Source: CAZSXS01 sp964611385
Lineage (GTDB): Bacteria; Bacillota; Clostridia; Lachnospirales; CAYPQA01
Direction: 5' to 3'
NCBI GenBank assembly: GCA_964611385.1
Contig: CAZSXS010000108.1
Coordinates: 1-9,481, forward strand
DNA length: 9,481 nucleotides
Part shown: piece after piece, positions 6,555 to 9,481 of the stretch
Layout of the letters: each line of letters begins with the position of its first letter
Numbering within the stretch: position 1 is the first letter of the stretch
The notes under the pieces: model-generated
The model's database searches: none
What the model was told of the DNA's origin: nothing
The model's input: the letters and a program-made list of their open reading frames with translations, nothing else
Program-made: the position numbers and the translations under genes

Positions 6555-7283
6555 ATGCTAAAAATAACGAATTTTTCTAAAAGCTATAGCGATAAAAAAG
6601 CCGTTGATTGCTTGAACCTTGAGATTAAGGCTGGTGAGATTTTTGGGTTTATCGGGCATAACGGCGCAGGGAAAACTACCACGATTAAGGCCGTTTGTGG
6701 AATCTTGGCCTTTGAAGAGGGTAGTATTACTGTGGACGGGATTGATGTGAAGAAAGATCCACTGGAATGTAAAAAGCGTGTCGCCTATATTCCGGATAAT
6801 CCCGACCTGTACGAGTTTTTAAGCGGAATCAAGTACTTGAATTTTATTTGTGACGTGTTTTCTGTTTCGGCTTCTGATCGAAGCGAACGCATTCGTAAAT
6901 ATGCTGGGCTTTTTGAATTGACCTCGGACTTGGCTGCTCCCATTGGCTCCTATAGTCACGGTATGAAACAAAAGCTTGCCATTATTTCAGCTCTGATTCA
7001 TGCACCCCGGTTGATGATCTTGGATGAACCCTTTGTGGGCCTGGACCCAAAGGCCTCCCATACCTTGAAGGGAATTATGCGGGAGCTGTGCAATAACGGC
7101 GGTGCCATCTTCTTTTCTACTCATGTTTTGGACGTGGCTGAAAAGCTCTGCGACAAAATCGCCATTATCAAGGGCGGTAAATTGGTCGCAGCGGGGCCTA
7201 CGGATCAGGTGCGGGGCGATCGGTCCTTGGAGGACGTTTTCCTGGGGCTTGTTGATGAAGCTGCCAAGCCGCTAGAGCTGTAG
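6555..7283 (+). CDS. ABC exporter ATP-binding protein, EcsA/CcmA-like
   Basis: This 242-residue cytoplasmic ATPase should power the membrane protein encoded next to it. Walker A is GHNGAGKT (34-41), the signature region SYSHGMKQK (132-140) is a variant of LSGGQ, Walker B is RLMILDEP (152-159), the D-loop is GLD (162-164) and the switch histidine is H190. YIPDNPDLYEFL (78-89) takes the place of the usual Q-loop and has no glutamine, a form I recall from the EcsA type of exporter ATPase. All catalytic motifs are present, so it should hydrolyse ATP. AGGAGG at 6544-6549 supports this start. The substrate cannot be read from the sequence; protein- or peptide-related export and drug or lipid efflux are all possible for this group. 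Confidence 0.9.
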   Translation: MLKITNFSKSYSDKKAVDCLNLEIKAGEIFGFIGHNGAGKTTTIKAVCGILAFEEGSITVDGIDVKKDPLECKKRVAYIPDNPDLYEFLSGIKYLNFICDVFSVSASDRSERIRKYAGLFELTSDLAAPIGSYSHGMKQKLAIISALIHAPRLMILDEPFVGLDPKASHTLKGIMRELCNNGGAIFFSTHVLDVAEKLCDKIAIIKGGKLVAAGPTDQVRGDRSLEDVFLGLVDEAAKPLEL

Positions 7284-7299
7284 AAATGGGGATGGTATT

Positions 7300-8901
7300 A
7301 TGATTAAAAATTTGTTTTTCGTAAACTTGGCCTCACTTTACAATTCCTTGTTCTCTGGGTCGCGCAAAAAGAAAAACACCTCCAAGCTGAAGCTTATATT
7401 GATCAGCTTGTTGGTGATTTATATTTTGGGATCGCTTTCCTTGACTATCGGCTTGACGTTTTATGCGCTGGCAAAAGCGTATGTCCCTGCTGGATTGTCT
7501 TGGGTTTATTTTGCCAATGTGGGGATCATGGCCTTCGTGGCCTCTGTGATCTTTAGCGTTTTTATTTCTCAGTCTCTGCTCTTTGAGGCCAAGGACAACG
7601 ATCTGCTGCTCTCCATGCCGATACCTCCCTCCCAGATTTTGGGTAGTCGTATGCTGGTTCTGACGCTTTTTGAATTTACCTTACAGGCGTTGTTTATGCT
7701 CATTGCCGGGATCGTCTATGCCTATGTGGCACAGCCACCTGTACTTTATTACCTTTATTTACTGCTGGCTTTGGTTTTTTCTCCTCTCCTGGGGCTTTCT
7801 GTCACCTGTTTCTTTGGGTTTCTGGTTTCCCTTATTACCAGTAGAATGCGCAATAAGTCCTTCTTTGTTATGTTTGTTTCTCTTGGATTGTTCGGACTTT
7901 ACCTTTGGGGTTATGCTTCCGTAATGTCCAATACTACCGCCTTGTTCCAAAACGGGGAATCCATCGGTGAAGCCATCCGAAAGTCCCTGCCCATGTTTTA
8001 TTACTTGGGTCTCATGCTAGGTGACTGTGATTTTTTTGCTTTCCTCTACTTTGCTCTTTGGTGCGTGATTCCGCTTGGCTTTGTCTATTGGCTGCTGTCA
8101 ATATTCTTTATTCGGCTGGCCACCACAAAGCCAAGGCTTAAAAAGATTGAATACAAGGAAGAAAAGGCTGAAGTAAAAAGCTGCTTCTTGGCATTGCTGA
8201 ATAAGGAGTTTACTAAGTTTTTCAATTCGCCTATGTATATGCTGAACTGCGGCATTTCTTTTCTTATGAATTTGGTCTTGGGAGGTTATTTCCTGATAAA
8301 GGGTACAGAAATGGTCGAGAGGATCTTTCAAGACTTCTCAGGGGCAGCCAGCTTTATAACGCCTGCCTTGACCGCCAGCCTTTGCTTTACGGCGATGATG
8401 GGATTCACAACAGCACCTTCTATTTCCTTGGAGGGGAAGAATCTTTGGATTTTGAAATCTTCTCCCATTCCTGTAAAAGAGGTTTTTCATGCCAAGATAG
8501 CTTTAAACCTGATTCTTGGTCTATCAACCCAGCTTTTTGCCCTGTTTTGCATAGCCATTAAGCTGAAACCCTCCTTGGCTGATCTGTCCATTTTGCTTTT
8601 GGTTCCGGCCGCTATACAAGTTTTAACCGCTCTCATTGGGCTGATCTGCAACTTGTTTTTTCCCAAGTTTGATTTTACCAACGAAACCATGGTGGTAAAG
8701 CAAAGCGCCAGTGTGCTTGTTTCTATGCTGGTCTGTGCTGCCTATGTGATGGCTTTGGTTCTGTTGTATCTCATTGCACCAAAGGATTTGCTTCCTTTCA
8801 ACCTCTTTGCCTATGGTGCTTTTCTGCTTACGCTATTGGTCGATCTTGTGGCTTATCGATTTTTGATGCGCCGAGGTGTTGAGATCTTTGAAGGCTTGTA
8901 A
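7300..8901 (+). CDS. ABC exporter permease, about 12 membrane segments, two related halves
   Basis: This 533-residue hydrophobic protein is the likely membrane partner of the ATPase 16 bases upstream. I count about twelve membrane segments: six between residues 31 and 271, then six between 311 and 522. A charged cytoplasmic linker (about 274-305, with KPRLKKIEYKEEKAE) separates the groups. FEAKDNDLLLSMPIPPSQIL (95-114) and LEGKNLWILKSSPIPVKEVF (377-396) look related, each following a membrane pair, which suggests a duplicated and fused half-permease. An initial signal peptide is not evident. GGGGATGG at 7288-7295 is a moderate SD before ATG 7300. It fits the large ABC-2-like exporter permeases of Firmicutes; the substrate is unknown. 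A hairpin terminator follows 40 bases after the stop. Confidence 0.82.
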   Translation: MIKNLFFVNLASLYNSLFSGSRKKKNTSKLKLILISLLVIYILGSLSLTIGLTFYALAKAYVPAGLSWVYFANVGIMAFVASVIFSVFISQSLLFEAKDNDLLLSMPIPPSQILGSRMLVLTLFEFTLQALFMLIAGIVYAYVAQPPVLYYLYLLLALVFSPLLGLSVTCFFGFLVSLITSRMRNKSFFVMFVSLGLFGLYLWGYASVMSNTTALFQNGESIGEAIRKSLPMFYYLGLMLGDCDFFAFLYFALWCVIPLGFVYWLLSIFFIRLATTKPRLKKIEYKEEKAEVKSCFLALLNKEFTKFFNSPMYMLNCGISFLMNLVLGGYFLIKGTEMVERIFQDFSGAASFITPALTASLCFTAMMGFTTAPSISLEGKNLWILKSSPIPVKEVFHAKIALNLILGLSTQLFALFCIAIKLKPSLADLSILLLVPAAIQVLTALIGLICNLFFPKFDFTNETMVVKQSASVLVSMLVCAAYVMALVLLYLIAPKDLLPFNLFAYGAFLLTLLVDLVAYRFLMRRGVEIFEGL

Positions 8902-9054
8902 AAGAGCTTAATAAAAAATAGCTTAGTGAAAACAGGAAATATATAAAACCCCCACAAAACTGACAGCGTACTATCAGTTTTGTGGGGGTTTTATATTGGG
9001 AGCACAAAGATCAGCGATTTTTTCTTTTTTTATTTATAGTTCATTCACAGCTTA
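8902..9054. other. Convergent intergenic spacer
   Basis: The 153 bases between the permease and the minus-strand flavodoxin-like gene contain the long hairpin at 8941-8996 and, between it and 9054, a T-rich stretch. AGCTTA occurs twice before the hairpin (8906-8925 area), with no evident function. I see no gene. Confidence 0.6.
8941..8996 (+). terminator. Strong hairpin terminator, likely bidirectional
   Basis: Bases 8941-8963 pair perfectly with 8974-8996: a 23-bp stem around the ten-base loop CAGCGTACTA. The core is ACCCCCAC with GTGGGGGT, flanked by AAAA on the left and TTTT on the right. Read on the plus strand, the T-rich end ends the ABC exporter transcript. Because the arms are symmetrical, the minus-strand reading also ends in TTTT and would stop transcripts from the flavodoxin-like gene. 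The stem is longer than most intrinsic terminators. Confidence 0.9.
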
Positions 9055-9468
9055 TCAATCGTTAAGGAGTCTTTTTGCAAATGCAACAGCACCATGAATT
9101 TCTGATTGATTGGGATGACCCAACCCAAAGATAAGGAAGTTACCTTTAAAAAGATACTCCTCCTCAACAACTTCGATGCCTGCTTTAATAAGTGTTGCTC
9201 GTAGGCTACCCTGTGAAGATCCTCGTGTGGACGAGGTAATCAAAGCTACCTTTTTCACCTGTGTTTTTGATAAGCTTTTTGCATACTCTAACAATTCCGG
9301 TTTAACCTCTCCCGCGTATATGCCACTAATGATAAAAAGCAAGTCGCAGGGCAAAAGTTGTGGCTTGTCCTTTAAATTATAAGCAGAAATTCCTGTATTT
9401 TTAGCAATAGCCTCAGCAACCTTTTTACTGTGGCCGGACATGGACGCATACAAGATCTGTGCTTTCAT
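9055..9468 (-). CDS. Flavodoxin-like protein
   Basis: This 137-residue minus-strand protein has the size and layout of a flavodoxin, which carries FMN and shuttles electrons in the cytoplasm. After the first beta strand (KAQILYAS), SMSGHSK (9-15) matches the phosphate-binding loop seen as T/S-x-T/S-G-x-T in the family. LLFIISGIYAGEVKPELLEY (43-62) and VALITSSTRG (74-83) correspond to the later strands and flavin-side loops. The C-terminal part includes FKGNFLIFGLGHPN (107-120). The loop sequence departs from classical flavodoxins, so it could instead be a flavodoxin-domain protein such as a protoporphyrinogen-oxidase-type (HemG-like) oxidoreductase. AGGAGG at 9476-9481 on the complementary strand lies seven bases before the start codon. 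It converges on the ABC exporter and is probably an independent unit; its promoter is outside the window. Confidence 0.78.
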   Translation of the reverse strand: MKAQILYASMSGHSKKVAEAIAKNTGISAYNLKDKPQLLPCDLLFIISGIYAGEVKPELLEYAKSLSKTQVKKVALITSSTRGSSQGSLRATLIKAGIEVVEEEYLFKGNFLIFGLGHPNQSEIHGAVAFAKRLLND

Positions 9469-9475
9469 ATTGTTT

Positions 9476-9481
9476 CCTCCT
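9476..9481 (-). promoter_or_regulatory. Ribosome binding site of the flavodoxin-like gene
   Basis: Read on the minus strand, the window edge gives AGGAGG followed by AAACAAT and then ATG, a spacer of seven bases. It closely resembles the site before the SCIFF precursor (AGGAGGAAACAAA), which fixes the start at 9468. Confidence 0.8.

Noticed and set aside
9176..9382. Plus-strand open frame opposite the flavodoxin-like gene
   Set aside because: The minus strand has the better SD, start and fold motifs; the plus-strand frame has no recognisable features.

Overview
The window looks like a piece of a low-to-moderate GC Firmicutes chromosome, most likely an anaerobic member of the Clostridia. The reasons are a SCIFF peptide with its radical SAM maturase, strong AGGAGG-type ribosome binding sites, an exporter of the Ecs/CcmA type, and the gene order SCIFF - maturase - secD - secF - recJ - apt, which I recall as a conserved clostridial arrangement. 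No gene here fixes the genus. The first 50 bases are pure C and look artificial, so the true sequence probably starts at a contig end near base 51.

Region 1 (51-6319) is one dense plus-strand run. A good sigma-A-type promoter (108-136) leads into a 47-residue six-cysteine SCIFF precursor (199-342). Its stop codon directly abuts the start of the radical SAM/SPASM maturase (343-1707). The maturase overlaps secD (1704-2942) by ATGA, secF (2979-3884) follows after a short gap, recJ (3874-5640) overlaps secF by 11 bases, and apt (5705-6319) comes 64 bases later. A modified-peptide pathway, the SecDF motor that assists protein export, a 5'-3' single-strand exonuclease and a purine salvage enzyme therefore seem to share transcription. 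The relA gene that I recall often following apt in Firmicutes is not here.

Region 2 (6320-6554) has no ordinary gene but is not featureless. It holds a foldback of about 168 bases with paired outer, middle and inner arms, a CCATGG-rich core, a duplicated CAGCC/GGCTG hairpin motif, an orphan Shine-Dalgarno-like run, and a nine-codon mini-ORF ending one base before the next gene. It is the least explained stretch of the window. It could be a structured leader or regulatory RNA, or a small mobile-type element.

Region 3 (6555-8996) is a two-gene ABC exporter: an EcsA/CcmA-like ATPase and a 533-residue permease of about twelve membrane segments that seems to be two related halves. It ends at a hairpin with a perfect 23-bp stem. 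On the minus strand a short flavodoxin-like protein (9055-9468) converges on the same hairpin, which could serve as a terminator in both directions.

A smaller pattern recurs: secF, apt and the ABC ATPase each have a short hairpin 0-4 bases upstream of their Shine-Dalgarno sequence. The precursor/maturase pair and the other genes belong to known families. The candidates for something undescribed are the 6320-6554 element and the hairpin-plus-SD leaders.
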